A stretch of 61,286 nucleotides of DNA. Origin: Fragilaria crotonensis (lineage: Eukaryota; Bacillariophyta; Fragilariophyceae; Fragilariales; Fragilariaceae). The stretch spans positions 1 through 61,286 of the forward strand of contig JAKSYS010000362.1 in the NCBI GenBank assembly GCA_022925895.1, given 5' to 3'. This document shows positions 1-11,340 of the stretch, piece by piece; the first letter of the stretch is position 1, and each line of letters begins with the position of its first letter. The notes beneath the pieces are model-generated. The model worked only from the letters and a program-made list of their open reading frames with translations. It searched no databases and was not told where the DNA came from. The position numbers and the translations under genes are program-made.

Positions 1-1020
1 GGTGCATTCGGCAATCATGCGCCAAGTCTCTTTTCATTGGCAGGACTAGACATTGCGACTTGTCGTGGACCCTTCGGCAAAGGGCGCCTCCACCGCCAGA
101 CTCAGGGCCGCAACTGGGATTTTACCACAATCCATGTCAACTTCCCTGAATGTGGGCATGACGGCCGCATTTCAGGTGATGGTGATACTGTTGGGAGCCC
201 ATGTCACAAAGTGGCACCCACTTGTTCCAATCACGTTGATGAATCCTACGTCACCGTGGACGGATGCCCATCCGCATCCATGAACCATACAATGCTTCCG
301 CTTGTAACAACAGCGCCTGTCAAAAAAGTCCCGCGTGATTTGTAACTTTGATCCTTGGATGTGACAAAAAGCAAACGCCGTACCGCCGTCCATGTCTGAA
401 GTCAACTGAAACGGTGAATTGTTCACGAGACCAATCGTCAAAACAATACAGCGGGCTGAAATGCGAACATCGTCATCAGTGAAATGGGGCCGTCCGTGAG
501 CCGAGACGAAAGGAACTGAAATGACATGTTTCCCACTCATCGAGGACTGGTGCGTGCGGTCTGCCGCGAGAAAGCATCAAATGCGTCATATCGGAGTACA
601 AAAGAGCCAATCTCTTTGAGCAACAAACCAACGCGACAAACAGCAACTATAAGAGTAAAGCATTGCAAGGATTACCAGGACATGACGGGCGATAGCGTGG
701 CTGTTGTACCATCCTTCCGGGATTATCTGTGAGCCGGCTGCCGTTGTATCCATGTCGACTGGCGGACATTCCGTTCAAACGACGCATCAAGTAACAATTA
801 CTGCGAATTCCACCAGTAGCGCAATGTTGGTCATAAGTTTTTGTGATGAATCGTCCATACGATTCCGCGAAATTGTCGCGATCATGATTGTGCTTGTCCC
901 TTCTCCGAAAATTGACTTGAAGGTTGTCAAAAGTTTCAAAACCAACATTTTGGAGTTGTGATCACGGGGTGCATTATCGTCAAACCCGATCAATGGCATA
1001 GCGAACATCAGCATCAAGCC
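1..1020 (-). pseudogene. EPSPS: EPSP synthase-like pseudogene, copy 1 (cut by window edge)
   Basis: This is a decayed copy of 3-phosphoshikimate 1-carboxyvinyltransferase, the shikimate-pathway enzyme joining phosphoenolpyruvate to shikimate-3-phosphate. Read on the minus strand in shifting frames it shows a VLTIGLVNN segment, the GCGWASVHGDVGF stretch with HVTWAPNSITIT after it (172-300), then VDMDCGKIPVAALSLAVEA followed by STTSRNV and a KET/RMIAECT run at 1-160. These follow the order and spacing of the EPSPS C-terminal half (GCGxxSxQGD, TWTxNSxTVTG, VDxDMNxxPDAAMTLA, KETDRxxAMxxEL). The N-terminal part (540-1020) is only weakly recognisable. Frames change several times and stops interrupt, so no functional enzyme is encoded. 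The 3' end lies outside the window. Family call is confident; exact limits are not. Confidence 0.85.
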
Positions 1021-1442
1021 TTCAGGGTTAAACCAGCAGATACAAGCATGGCTCTCCCACGAACGTGTATCATCAAGATTTAACCATCCGATCTACCGGT
1101 GGTACAAGTACCGGTAGCCGGTAGTATGATCTTTCCGACGAGTTTTTGTTCTAGTTCTTGGTACTAAAGGCGTGGAGTACCTATGCATATGCTACCGTAG
1201 AACTGAGTAGCTGGTTCCGGTTCTACTATAGTGTTGTCATCTATGCAGTACCAGGTACTGTACTCAAAAAATACTGTATCATATAATGATCACCCCAACG
1301 TTGTTTCGTCGCCACAACTATGAAAGCATTAACAAGACGGTCCAGTACTCCAGACTCCAGATCCATCATGGACTATTCCAATCGCAGGTGGGTGACAGGC
1401 ATCCCCGTTGCCCACATTGACACACATATGTTGTGCCAATTG
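1021..1442. other. Intergenic, TAC/GTAC-rich low-complexity stretch
   Basis: No gene is visible. From about 1085 to 1290 the sequence is dense in short self-complementary words such as taccggta, ggtac and agtac (for example the run at 1090-1120 and the ccaggtactgtact run near 1250). Similar patches recur upstream or downstream of other kinase copies in this window (10.69-10.83, 14.46-14.53, 29.69-29.83, 32.84-32.88, 45.23-45.39 kb). Confidence 0.4.
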
Positions 1443-1469
1443 TCAACATGAATACTTTTGCCAATGCAA

Positions 1470-1745
1470 ACTATGAAGACGATTCAATTCCCTTTTAGGA
1501 TGTAGACAAGCAAGCTGTGGAATTGATATGCCACGTCTGCATAGACGGCGAACGAGACGTGCAAGACCGTATTGCCGCATCCAGACTCTGAAAAGAATGG
1601 GATACATGTACATTTTCAGGTCCGAAAAAGGTTGGAGATTTGCTAGTTGGATGAACAAGGACGGGCCTTGTAATAAATTGTCCATATTCACCGTCGTCGT
1701 GTCTCGACGCCATGAAATTACAACTACTGAGTTTGAGAGTGATTG
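1470..1745 (-). repeat. Dispersed repeat, partner of the copy at 6205-6440
   Basis: About 230-270 bases here recur in inverted orientation at 6205-6440. Shared stretches include the segment around tctgaaaagaatgggatacatgta here and its reverse complement at about 6300-6325, and ttcaattcccttttgggac-like sequence at the outer end. Translations of both copies give related peptides (for example NVHVSHSFQSLDAAIR), but frames are short and I do not recognise a protein. The pair brackets kinase copies H and A in opposite orientations, which suggests involvement in the local inversion. Confidence 0.6.
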
Positions 1746-1879
1746 AGCTTGTGTAGAGGTCCAACGCAGAAAAAGGGATGAACGATGGTGATATGTCAGA
1801 AGAACATGGTGCTTTTCTGCGTGTTTCGATTGGCGACGGCGGGTCCACTGTTGAAAAGAATGCTGAAAATGTCGAATCT

Positions 1880-2765
1880 TTGAATGACAAAGCGCTTCGG
1901 TCAGTGGTGTAGGAAGAAATGGGTCTTGGATGGTATTCCACAAATGACACATGTATTCACTGGTTCCAAATGCGAGAGGCCTTGCGTTGCTTGAGCCAGT
2001 TTGCACACGTCCGTTTCCGACGGAAGCGCGATTGTGCTTGTCCTCTACAAGAGCTTGGCCAGTTCACAATCCATGAACCGAAGGCGTGTAAATCGTCAGC
2101 CAGACAAATGGTTGTACTTTTTTAAAATCGCAGTGAAAAACACCTTCCAACCTATTGCACTACCGTAGTGTGCAAGCAGTTAACAACCTCGCCGCTTGGT
2201 ACATGATTGATGGACAGTCGCATATATATATAAGCTGCAGGAAAGTCAAGACAATCATATTTTGAAATGATGAAACCCTTTTGCGAGTCTGGCGGAAAAT
2301 TGTGCAGTATTGTATGAACTCGAGCGAGAACTAAGCAGGATTTATGGATCCAGCACGATGCAACACTCGATGTTGAATACTGAACATCAATACCGAAAGG
2401 TCATCCGATTTTGTCCTTGGAGCCATCGATCTTTCGAAAGTTTCATCGTTTGACAGCAAACTTCTTGGGCAGACGACCATCGTGGGTAAAAAAACACCGC
2501 CAGAGCACCGACCAACGTTTGCGGTTGGTGATGCAATGTTTGATATACTGATATCAAGAGTTCAACAGGATCAGCCAAGCTGGTTGTCATCACAGTATGA
2601 AGCAATGTCCGGCTCTCTTCTTCTTCCTCCATACTCCGAAGGAGGCACAGAAGACCTTGGTATGCCCGAATATACGAGCATCCTTGCATTGGACAGAAAT
2701 TCACATCGACCTTCTTGCTTGTTGTGTTGAAGCAAACGCGCGGACAATTACGTTTACATGGCAAT
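1880..2765 (-). pseudogene. ANK-TKL kinase pseudogene fragment (copy H)
   Basis: A degraded kinase-domain fragment of the cluster family. The 2387-2764 frame preserves the linker and N-lobe in outline: TTSLADPVEL aligns with TTSMADPVEL of copy A, followed by remnants of the glycine loop and of the VKxIKLS strand. Further along, in other frames, 2130-2390 gives an LSIxxVPSGEVVNCLHTT relic of the helix before the HRD loop. 1900-2110 gives NICLADDL, a DCELAKL relic of the DCG motif, and QTGSSNARPLAFGTSEYMC for the activation segment. Frames break repeatedly and the ankyrin and C-terminal parts are absent. The TATATATATA run near 2222 interrupts the kinase relic. Nonfunctional remnant. Confidence 0.75.
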
Positions 2766-3169
2766 TATCGCTCGCCGCCAAGAGGGCGGGCTGTTGCATC
2801 CAGCATCAGTAGTATTACGTTGGGCGTTCACCGGCATGTTGGCTCCCCCAAGTAACACACGGTACAAACCGCATCATTGACATTTGCCTTCCAATAAGGT
2901 GTTGTTTGTTGATCAAGTCGTCGTCAATCTTACTCGACGACCTGATTCTGAACTTCTCAGTACTATGAGTACAGGCTACATAATTGCTCCATCGTGCACG
3001 TGCATATGTATTCATTCATGATGAGCATCTCATAACTCATAAATCATAACTTTTCGGATTCGGAGGATACTGCTGGTTTCCGTTCATGACCTTTGACACA
3101 TGCTGTACCTAACATACCAACTTTGTGCACGGGTACCAGTACCGTTGGTGGCACGTTAGGTTTTCGATT
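2766..3169. other. Intergenic, nothing recognised
   Basis: No open frame with family resemblance and no clear repeat. A short TAC-rich patch (ggtaccagtaccg) occurs near 3131-3143. Confidence 0.4.
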
Positions 3170-3685
3170 GGAGTTTTTTGCTGGGTTTTAAAAACCTAAT
3201 GGTTCAAAACTCAAGGTTTTGGTTTTGGGTTTTGCTCTGGTTTAAGGAAATCCGGATTCCATAGCATAGATGAACGACTTATTCTGGTTTAGGTGGCGTC
3301 TGGTATCTTGTGTACGCCATAGCAATACGCACTAATCAGTAGATGAAACAGCCTGCGATGCAAGATGAAGCTGGTTTACATCAACCAACTATATCTTCTT
3401 GCGTTGCAACTGGATATCTGATGATGCTGATCTTGTTGCCAATGCTGACGATGCTTCTCGATACTGGGACCAGGCTGGTCGCCATGCGGCAACTGCAAAC
3501 GTAGACATGGCTTTATCGAGTTTCGACTACTGGTAACTTCTACTGTACACTATACGTCTCAGACGTCATAGGTACTCTAAGTTCAAAAACCTAAATTTAG
3601 GTTTTTCTAGGTTTTTGCACAAAAACCCAAAAACCTAATCTAGATTTTGAAAACTTTAGGTTTTTGCCAGCCCTGCTGTCAACTA
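3170..3685. repeat. AT-rich inverted-repeat (MITE-like) element with a 22-bp palindrome
   Basis: The two ends carry related sequence in opposite orientation: gctgggttttaaaaacctaa near 3183 and, on the other strand, gctggcaaaaacctaaa ending near 3674. Inside are many A/T-run words of the type aaaacctaa and ttaggtttt, and a perfect 22-base palindrome (aaaaac ctaaatttag gttttt) at 3585-3606. No coding frame is visible. The layout resembles a non-autonomous foldback/MITE DNA element, but no target-site duplication was established. Confidence 0.4.
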
Positions 3686-3881
3686 TAAACTACACCACGA
3701 GCGATGGCGAACGTTGGGGGAAAACGTATCGCAAGATCGCAAGACTCCGGTAGGAACCAATTTCAATCATGGATCACGGTCAATACATATACATAGAGAG
3801 AGAGAGTCGAACAACAAGGCGTTCATTCCACATGATGGTTTTTGTGCATTCATTTGACCTTGTGTCTCTATATTTCAACCC

Positions 3882-6178
3882 ATGTCGTTGAGTGGCTGAT
3901 CAAGATCAAAAGTTGATTCGCAGCGCCAATGATGGTAATCTCTGAGGTTCGTGATCTGCTACTTGCCGGAGCCAATGTGAATGCCGAACGTGAAAATGAT
4001 GTGTGATGGTTATACTGCCCTCTTGGCGGCGAGTCAAAATGGCCGTGGGAAGTCGTCCGCGAGTTGCTCCAAAACAGCAAGGTGGATGCGAATCTCAAAG
4101 ATAATGACGGATCAAGAGCTTTTGATGTGGCTCGTTGTCATGAAAAGATTGCAGTTATCAAGGCCTTGGATGATCAAAGCAAGACTTTGAAGGAAGTAAA
4201 CGAGAACCGGGAATTGCTTGCTGAGGCCATGACAACAACAAGCATGGCTGATCCTGTTGAACTCTCTTTTCAGTATGTCAAGAGTTGCATCACCAACCGC
4301 AAGCTTGGATCGGGTGCCTTTGGCGATGTCTTTTTGGCCGAAGATTGTCGTCTTTCCAAGAAGTTTGCTGTCAAAACGATCAAGCTTTCGGAAAGATCTG
4401 ATGGTCCCAATGACGAAAATTTGAAATCCTTTAAGAAGGAACTGTGGGTAGGTTCTGTTTTCTTCATTGATTTTTTCTTCGTGTGAAACAAAAATCATTG
4501 TTCGATCTCGCTCGAGTTATAACAATTATGTACAATTACGCCAGACACTCAAAGGATTTCATCATCCAAGTATCCTTGACTTGTACGGCTTCAATTTCAA
4601 AGGCAGTGCTGGAAAGCAGGTTTTGGTGTATGAATATACAGCCAACGGCACCCTCGACCGCTTCCTCAAGGACGACAACAGGCGAGCGATACTTCCTGCA
4701 GCTACGCGACTTTTAATCATGTACGAAGTGGCGAGAGCAGTGCACTTTTTGCATACTGGTGGTGCAGGTTTCAAAGTGTTTCACGGCGATATCAAGAGTG
4801 CAAACATTTATCTCACTGAAGATTTTACACCGCGGCTCACTGATTGTGGACTGGCCAAGTTTGTTGAGGACAAGCGCAACGCTATTCCATCGGAGACGAC
4901 TCAACAAACTGGCTCAACGGACAGCCCCGCCATTGGAACCACTGGGTACATGTGCCCAGAGTATACATCGAAGAAGGCACACCAGATTGAGTGTGACTGT
5001 ATTCCTGCCTATGATGTGTATTCTCTTGGCGTTGTCATGGCTGAACTTATTTTAGGGCGCTTGAATGATGGCAACCCAACCCATATCCTCGAGACATACG
5101 TCTTGAATGGGAAATCGCCTGTATTGGATGGATGGAAACTGCTGAAATACGATGCAGATGTCCAGGTCGACTGGAATGCAGACGCTCTTGAACTCGTTTG
5201 CAAGACTGCGGTTGGGTGTATCACCCCCTCCTCTGAAGATAGGTTGAGCACGAGCGTGCTCCTTTCGCGGCTGCACCGTGCCATCATTTTAAACGCCGGT
5301 CGAAGTGGCGTTGTGCTGGGGGGAGACATTGATGATGATGTCACAGCAATGCTCAGCCCAATCAAATTTGGTGAAAGGGACTCTGCCATCACTTTTAACG
5401 CCAGGGATAATTACGTAGTGCCGGGTGAAGCTTTGAATAATCTCCTTAACAACCTCAGCCTGATCAACGATGGGCAAAGTTACGCTGTGCGGGAACTCGT
5501 TGATGATCTCATGGTCAGTGCCAGGTCGATGAATTCTGGTAAAGGGAGCTCTGATCCGGACGGTGCTGGCCATGGGGTCCCATGTTCGGCATGCAACAAA
5601 CGCCCTTTTGTTGTAAAGTGTGAAGGAGAGTCTCACTCACTGTGCGCCCTCTGTATTGATATCGCGGTTCTGAAAGGCCCCAAAGGCGCCGTTGACGATC
5701 TCGAACTCCCGTGCCCGATGGGCCAGTGCTCGAGCCGGCCATTTACAGAAGGCGATCTTTATAAGCACGTTCATGGCAATGCATGGAACTGCTGGTGGTT
5801 TAAAAACAATAGGCTACGGGTCGCCGAAATCAATCATGAGCAGAAAAAGTTGGCGTCCGATATTGAACGTCTGTTGTCAGGGATGGCGTTTGCAGAATGC
5901 GTATTTACAATAATTCAACGAGTGCCCAACGGTCGTTGTGATCAAGCCCAGCGAGGCTGATGGTCCGGATAATCTCCTAACGTGGTTCGTCGATTAAGGG
6001 AAGCCGCAAAAATACACAATGTGACCTTCTACTTGTGAGCATTCGGGTGATCCAGGTCACGAGCCCTTTGAGATTTCGATGGACAAAGAATGGTTTGTAA
6101 AGGTTGTTCCTTGGCTTCGAATTGTCATCAAGATAGCAGCGGCTGATGCCGATGCTGCTGGCGCAAACTATGGATTAG
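3882..6178 (+). pseudogene. ANK-TKL kinase-RING-like pseudogene (copy A, inverted)
   Basis: The only kinase copy on the plus strand. ATG at 3882 (MSLS) matches the MPLS start of its paralogs. A first ankyrin segment (LLLAGANVNAE) then breaks frame and jumps to the last repeat (NSKVDANLKDND, 4070-4110), so most ankyrins are gone. The kinase is nearly open: glycine loop GSGAFGDV (about 4311), FAVKTIKL lysine, a 97-nt GT-AG intron at 4448-4544 that the frame needs, then LYGF, DIKSANI, DCGLAKF and GYMCPEY. The catalytic loop reads HGD instead of HRD. The RING-like region follows (CSACN, VKCEGESHSLCALC, CPMGQC). After about 5920 the frame is lost; MDKEWFVKVVPWLRI of the C-terminal domain appears at 6079. 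Broken C-terminus plus altered HRD indicate a pseudogene or pseudokinase. Confidence 0.8.
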
Positions 6179-6204
6179 AGGCGCTAGGAGGATCCCGAGC
6201 ACAC

Positions 6205-6440
6205 GCGAGAGTGACACAATATGGACAATCGATTGCAAGGCCCATCCTTGTGATCCAACTAGCGAAATCTCCAACCTTTGTCGGATCTGTAAATGTACAT
6301 GTATCCCATTCTTTTCAGAGTCTGGATGCGGCAATAAGGCCAGTACGTCTCGTTCGCCATCTATACAGGCGTGGGATATTCCACAGATTTGCTTGTCTGC
6401 GTCCCAAAAGGGAATTGAATCGTCATCATGGATTGCACTA
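6205..6440 (+). repeat. Dispersed repeat, inverted partner of 1470-1745
   Basis: Reverse-complement copy of the segment at 1470-1745. It begins where the C-terminal homology of kinase copy A ends. The plus-strand frame (for example PTFVGSVNVHVSHSFQSL) is short and unassigned. Confidence 0.6.
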
Positions 6441-6464
6441 GCAGAAGCATTGCTAGCATATCTA

Positions 6465-7560
6465 TGCGGCTGTCGCTGTTTGATAATCTTGTCCATCAAA
6501 TCAGTTACGCAGGAATCAGCAATTGATGTCCAACTGCCAAAATCATTACTGTAGGTCCTGCCTCGATACTACAATGTCGGCGGTACACAACACGGGCGTG
6601 AAGGGAGGATAACGAGACGTTCCAGAAACGATCTGAGACCGGAGTATGGCCATTAGCAACTAAGACCAAGACCCACCTCGACAATGCACTGGGCTTCACT
6701 GACACCATTGGCGGCAGCGCTTGCTGGATCACAACCCTGCAGACAGCAGAGTACAAATCCACCACCACAGATTAACTTGTTCTACTGCGGCGGCAACTTC
6801 CATAAGATTCGAGTTCGGGATACAGTAGCGACTGCTCGTATTTCAAAGTACCACCAAGAGAAGCCACCATGGAACAGATCAAGAAGGGACTACCGGACAA
6901 CGGGACCGATTCTCCAACTGCCACACAACCAACGATGACGAATTCAACGTTCTCGTAGTCCATGGTAACTGGATACTCTGCCAGCACAAGAACCACTTGT
7001 TAATCAACCCAGAAATCTTTCGCGATGTCCGACGGCGCCACATCTGTCAAATCAATGATGCTTGCGTCTTCCATAATCGCGTGATTCCGCGAGCACCCCA
7101 AAGATGAATTAATGAAGAACTCAGACCGGCAACAACAGCTGAACTGGCAAGGGGCATGGAGAACCTCCTGATCAGTTGGATCCTTCGTGATGCGAGTTGA
7201 CATCCGCATGGTTGACTGCAACATTTTGTGCAGTCCTATTATAAAGGCAGCTACTATTAGCTGGATCACTTTTGAAGTTGCAACAACATCACGTCCCAGG
7301 ATCCAGACTCGGTACAAAAGTGCGATCAATCCTCTGATGGGAATGCCCATTGTCAACGTACGGCGTACGTCTCTGTCACACGTTTCTTTCGTTTACATTA
7401 AATCCTAAGCATTCATGTATGTATTTTAACATCAAGTTGATGTCCAATCGTCCAATCTGAGCGTATCGGTCACGCAGTCGCCGATCAACCACTGCACACT
7501 GTATACTGCATCGACCGTATTTCATTTGTCATTGGGACGCAAAATCAAGCCCATATCTCC
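6465..7560. repeat. Duplicated spacer block, copy 1 (3' side of kinase B)
   Basis: About 1.1 kb closely matching 25229-26320 downstream of kinase E, with a partial match at 31885-32280 downstream of kinase F. Shared landmarks are ctgtcgctgtttgataa, caggaatcagcaattgatg, a gtcccaggatccagactcggta stretch, and atcgaccgtattt just before the kinase 3' end. Short frames exist on both strands. On the plus strand the pair RPATTAELARGMENLLISW (here) and RPAAAADLARGVENLLISW (copy 2) differs mostly by conservative changes, so a decayed gene is possible. I do not recognise it. Confidence 0.6.
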
Positions 7561-7584
7561 TCGTCGTCGTCGTGTGACACGTCG

Positions 7585-10446
7585 TCAACCGTTCTTCACC
7601 CAAATCGTCCGTCCGTACTCACCGACAACAGGTTCCATCTCATTACGCCACTTCTTCAAATTCTCCTTCTTGTTGGCCATGTCTGCCATCGCCTTTAACG
7701 CACCTCCATCCAAGGTCTGCTGTTTACCATGTTCTTCTTCGACCCCCAACGCATTGATTAAATCCTTCATCTCTTTGGTATGCTGTTTTATTCGAAACTG
7801 CTTGGCTACGGCCGGCGACACTTTCAAGGGATCCCAGGCAGCTGCTATATCGATGGCAATTTGAAGCAACGGTACAACCATTACGATCCATTGCTTGTCC
7901 ACCGAAATCTCAAAGGGCTCGTGACCTGGATCGCCCGAGCGCTCACAATAGAAGGTCACCTGGTATTTTTGCTTTCCTTTTTTTGTGAACCACGTGTTGA
8001 GATTTTTCGAACGATCAGCTTCGATGCGAGTGATCACCACGAGAGTTGGGCACACACTACGATGTTGCAAATGCGCATTGTTCCACGCCAGCCCTTTCAA
8101 GCAGTGATCCACTGCGAACGACAACTCGTCAAAACGTTGTTGGTTGTCTTTCCGCGAAACCGCGAGGTGCATTAAATTTTGGTCGGCTATCTTCTGCCAG
8201 TGGAAGGACCACGTTCTATCAGGTACGTGCTCACAAATATCATCAATTGTGAAAGGTTGGCTCGGACACCCACTGACCAAGCACCGAAGTTGAAAAGTGG
8301 CAGGGTGCTGGCAGGGCTTCCCAAACCGCTTTTTCAAGACATTTGGCGCACAATGGGTGAGACTCTCCGTTACACTTTACAACAAAAGGGGTTTGTCGCA
8401 ATTGCAACATGGGACCTTTGCCACACATTCCGGCTCAGAGTTCCGTTTATCAGTGTTGTCCAGGATCTTGTCCAGCTCGGCTATGGCATCCTTCGGCTCA
8501 ATGTCACTATATTTGTCTTGTTTATTCGTGGCATGTTTCAACAGGTCACGAAGCTTGTCCGTGCTCAATCTTCTTTCAGATGGAAGGGTGATGCACCCAA
8601 TCACAGTCTTGCACACAAGTTCAAGAGCTTCTGCATTCCAGTCGGCCCGGCCATCTGCATGGTTTTTGAGCTGTTTCCATCCATCAACGATAGGCGTTTC
8701 CTCATTCAAGACGTACGTCTGCAAGACATTCGTTCGCTTGCCATCATTCAAGCGACCTAAGATTAGCTCAGCCATGACAACGCCAAAAGAATACACATCA
8801 TAGGCAGGAATGTAGTCACAGTTGATGCCTTTTCCTTTCTTCGAGATATACTCTGGGCACCTGTACAAATGAGTTCCTATTGCGGTGCCTTGCGTTGAGC
8901 CACTTTGTTGGATCGACTCCGACGGAACAGCTTCGTGCCTGTCCAAAACAAACTTCGCCAGCCCACACCCAATGAGCTTCGGTGTAAAATCTTTCATCAG
9001 ACAAATGTTTGCACTCTTTATATCGCGGTGATACACTTTGACACCAGCTGCACCAGTGTGCAAAGAGTGCACTGCGTTCGCAACTTGGTACATGATCGAC
9101 AGCCGCTTATCTGCAGGAAGGAGGGCTCTCTTGTCATCATCCTTGAGAAAGCAGTCGAGGGAGCCGTTGGCTGCGTATTCATACACCAAAAACTGCTCTC
9201 CAGCTCTGCCTTCGAAGTTGTAGCCGTACAAGACAATGATATTGGGATGACGAAATCTTTTGAGTGTCTGGCAGAATCGTGCATGAGTGTTAGAACTCGA
9301 AGGAGATGGGGGCAGGGTACATATACATTGTTCCACACGAGGCAATGGCTCAATGCAGAACACACAACGTACCGAAAGTTCCCTCTGGAAGGATACCCAA
9401 ATTTCGTCATTGGGGCCATCAGAACTTTGTGAAAGTTTGATCATTTTAACAGCGAACTTTTTGGATTCAGGGAGATCACGATCTTCGACCAAAAAAACAT
9501 CGCCAGAGGCACCCGATCCAAGTTTGCGCATTTTGATGCAATGCTTGATATAGTTATAAGAGAGTTCAACAGGTTCAGCCTTGCAGGTTTTCATCACCTT
9601 AGCAAGCGATTCCCGGTTCTTGTTCACTTCCTCCAAAGTCTCGATTTCATCACGGAAGGCCTTGATCGCAGCAAACTTGTTATGTTTTTGAGCCACTTCA
9701 AAAGCTGTTAATTCGTCATTATCTTTGAGATTCGCATTCACCTTGCTGTTTTGGAGCAACTCGCGGACGACATCCCCACGGTCATATTGACTCGCAATGT
9801 GAAGGGGTGTTGCACCAGTATTACATGGGAGATTCACATCCACAGTGTTGTGCTCGAGCAACGTCTTGACGGCTTCCTGATAGCCTTCTCGGCTTGCCTT
9901 GAATAGGGCTGTTTCACCATTCTTATTTTTGGCATTCACGTCAACCTTTTCATTCTGGAGCAATATGCCGACGACGTCCAGATTGTTGTGTTGACTCGCA
10001 ATGCTTAAGACTGTATCACCATCCTTATTTTTGGCATTCACATTCACCTTGCTGTGCTGGAGCAACTCGCGGAAGACTTCCAAACCACCAAGTATCGCAG
10101 CGTGAAGGGCTGTGTCACAATCATCACTTCCTAGGATATTCACATCCACATTGTCGTGCTGAAGCAATGCCCGGACGACATCCACATGGCCTTCGTTACT
10201 CGCAATGTACAGGGCTGTTGAACCATCATCAGTAGATCGGAGATTCACATCCACATCGTCGATTTGAAGCAGCTCGCGGACGACTTCCAAATGACCATTT
10301 TGACTCGCCACGTACAGGGCAGTTGCACCATCACTATCACGTTGGGCATTCACATTGGCTCCATCAAGCAATAGGGCACGAACCTCATTGAGATTGCCTT
10401 TAAAGGCGTTGAAGATCAAAGCAACGTCGTTGTCACTCAACGGCAT
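7585..10446 (-). CDS. ANK-TKL kinase-RING-like protein (copy B, minor frameshifts)
   Basis: Starts at ATG 10446 (MPLSDNDVAL). About seven ankyrin repeats follow, ending in the conserved cap units (VDVNILG, VFRELLQHSKVNVNAKN, LKDNDELTAFEVA). The kinase has glycine loop GSGASGDV, FAVKMIKL, a 105-nt GT-AG intron (9268-9372, length divisible by three), LKRFRHPNI, HRDIKSANI, CPEY and DVYSFGVVMAELI. The metal-binding motif reads IGCG where paralogs have IDCG, so the DFG-equivalent aspartate is missing. The RING-like Cys/His cluster follows (CCNCD, VKCNGESHPLCAKC, CLVSGC), then the FYCERSGDPGHEPFEI domain. Three one-base deletions, one at 8388-8391 and two in C-runs at 8303-8305 and 8314-8316, shift and then restore frame. 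Either real damage or homopolymer error; possibly a pseudokinase. Confidence 0.75.
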
Positions 10447-10870
10447 GCTTCTGAAGTACTCCGAATTCTGCAGTATTAAACCATAGAGTCAGTTGTTGGC
10501 TGTGCAACAGCGTGTAAATTGGATCTGAGTGACAAATCTTACCTGAAATGGATAGATAAAGGTAATAAGGAAGATGATAAGATCTGTTGATGCTAAAAGC
10601 GAATTTGTGTAATGATACATATAATCGCTGTCTTCGCATTTGATTAGGGCTTCGCGTTTTGCATTCTTTCCTTCGATCTCGAATCCTTGTACTACGGTAG
10701 TATACGGGCACCCGTGCCAGTACCGTGACCAGAGCGTTCGGATTCTCGCGGTCCCAGTAAATCGTAAACGATCCATCACGACCATGTAACTGGTACATGT
10801 ACCAGGTACACGTACGTAATACCTGGTGTGTATGTACCCACGGCTCGGTGGCCGCCCAGGAGGTATGCAT
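10447..10870 (-). promoter_or_regulatory. Conserved upstream/5' leader block of kinase B
   Basis: This sequence is near-identical upstream of kinases E (29444-29870) and G (44994-45396). On the minus strand it shows a good splice donor (ATTTCAG|GTAAGATTTG, about 10543) and acceptors TTGCACAG and ACTGCAG just before the ATG, so a 5'-leader intron of about 43 or 75 nt is plausible. Kinases D and F share only the part nearest the ATG and have a different sequence beyond it. TAC-rich palindromic words occupy 10690-10830. The site taatacctggtgtgtatgtacccacgg near 10817 is the empty version of the Copia target upstream of kinase G. Confidence 0.5.
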
Positions 10871-10873
10871 CAC

Positions 10874-11340
10874 GACAGTTTCAGAACGTGGGTCTCAAAA
10901 CGGCCGTATTTTTGGCCGTGGCGCGTATAGTACCTGACACGCGGAGGGCGGTGCTGGTAAACGTGCGGCGATGCCAGTCATCTCCAGCATGAGAACGACA
11001 GCCAGCACTACCCTGACTCAACACCCCACTGTCCATGAAGGGCAAGTTTGCCGAAACGAGATTGATAATCATGCGGACACCATTTGTGCGGGACCCAATT
11101 GGCGGGTTTTGGAGTTTACTGGACAGTTTTGCAGCGTCGCCCCTTCTCGATGGAATACAGTCCCAAAGTGAATGTCGGTGGCCAAGTGTGCTTCAACGTA
11201 CTTGTGCTTTACAACAGGACAATCGGTCTTATTGATCGTAGACCAAGCATTGTGGTTTACATCATGTGCTAACAACATGAGAACCATCATCATCGTCATC
11301 AACGACATCCGCAATCAACCATTCTACCATTATTCATGGT
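10874..11340 (+). mobile_element. Ty1/copia protease fragment
   Basis: Plus-strand frame with NEIDNHADTICAGPNW, the aspartic protease signature in the DSHADT form (here DNHADT), followed by FTGQFCSVAP. It matches the gag-protease fragment at 30175-31085 almost base for base, but here most of gag is gone (the sequence joins at gtttcagaacgtggg) and small indels break the frame after 11150. Orphan remnant of a Copia element different from the intact one at 45-61 kb. No LTR is seen. Confidence 0.75.

Noticed and set aside
3170..3685. Telomere-like aaacctaa repeats
   Set aside because: The words are irregular, in both orientations and not tandem; a foldback element fits better.
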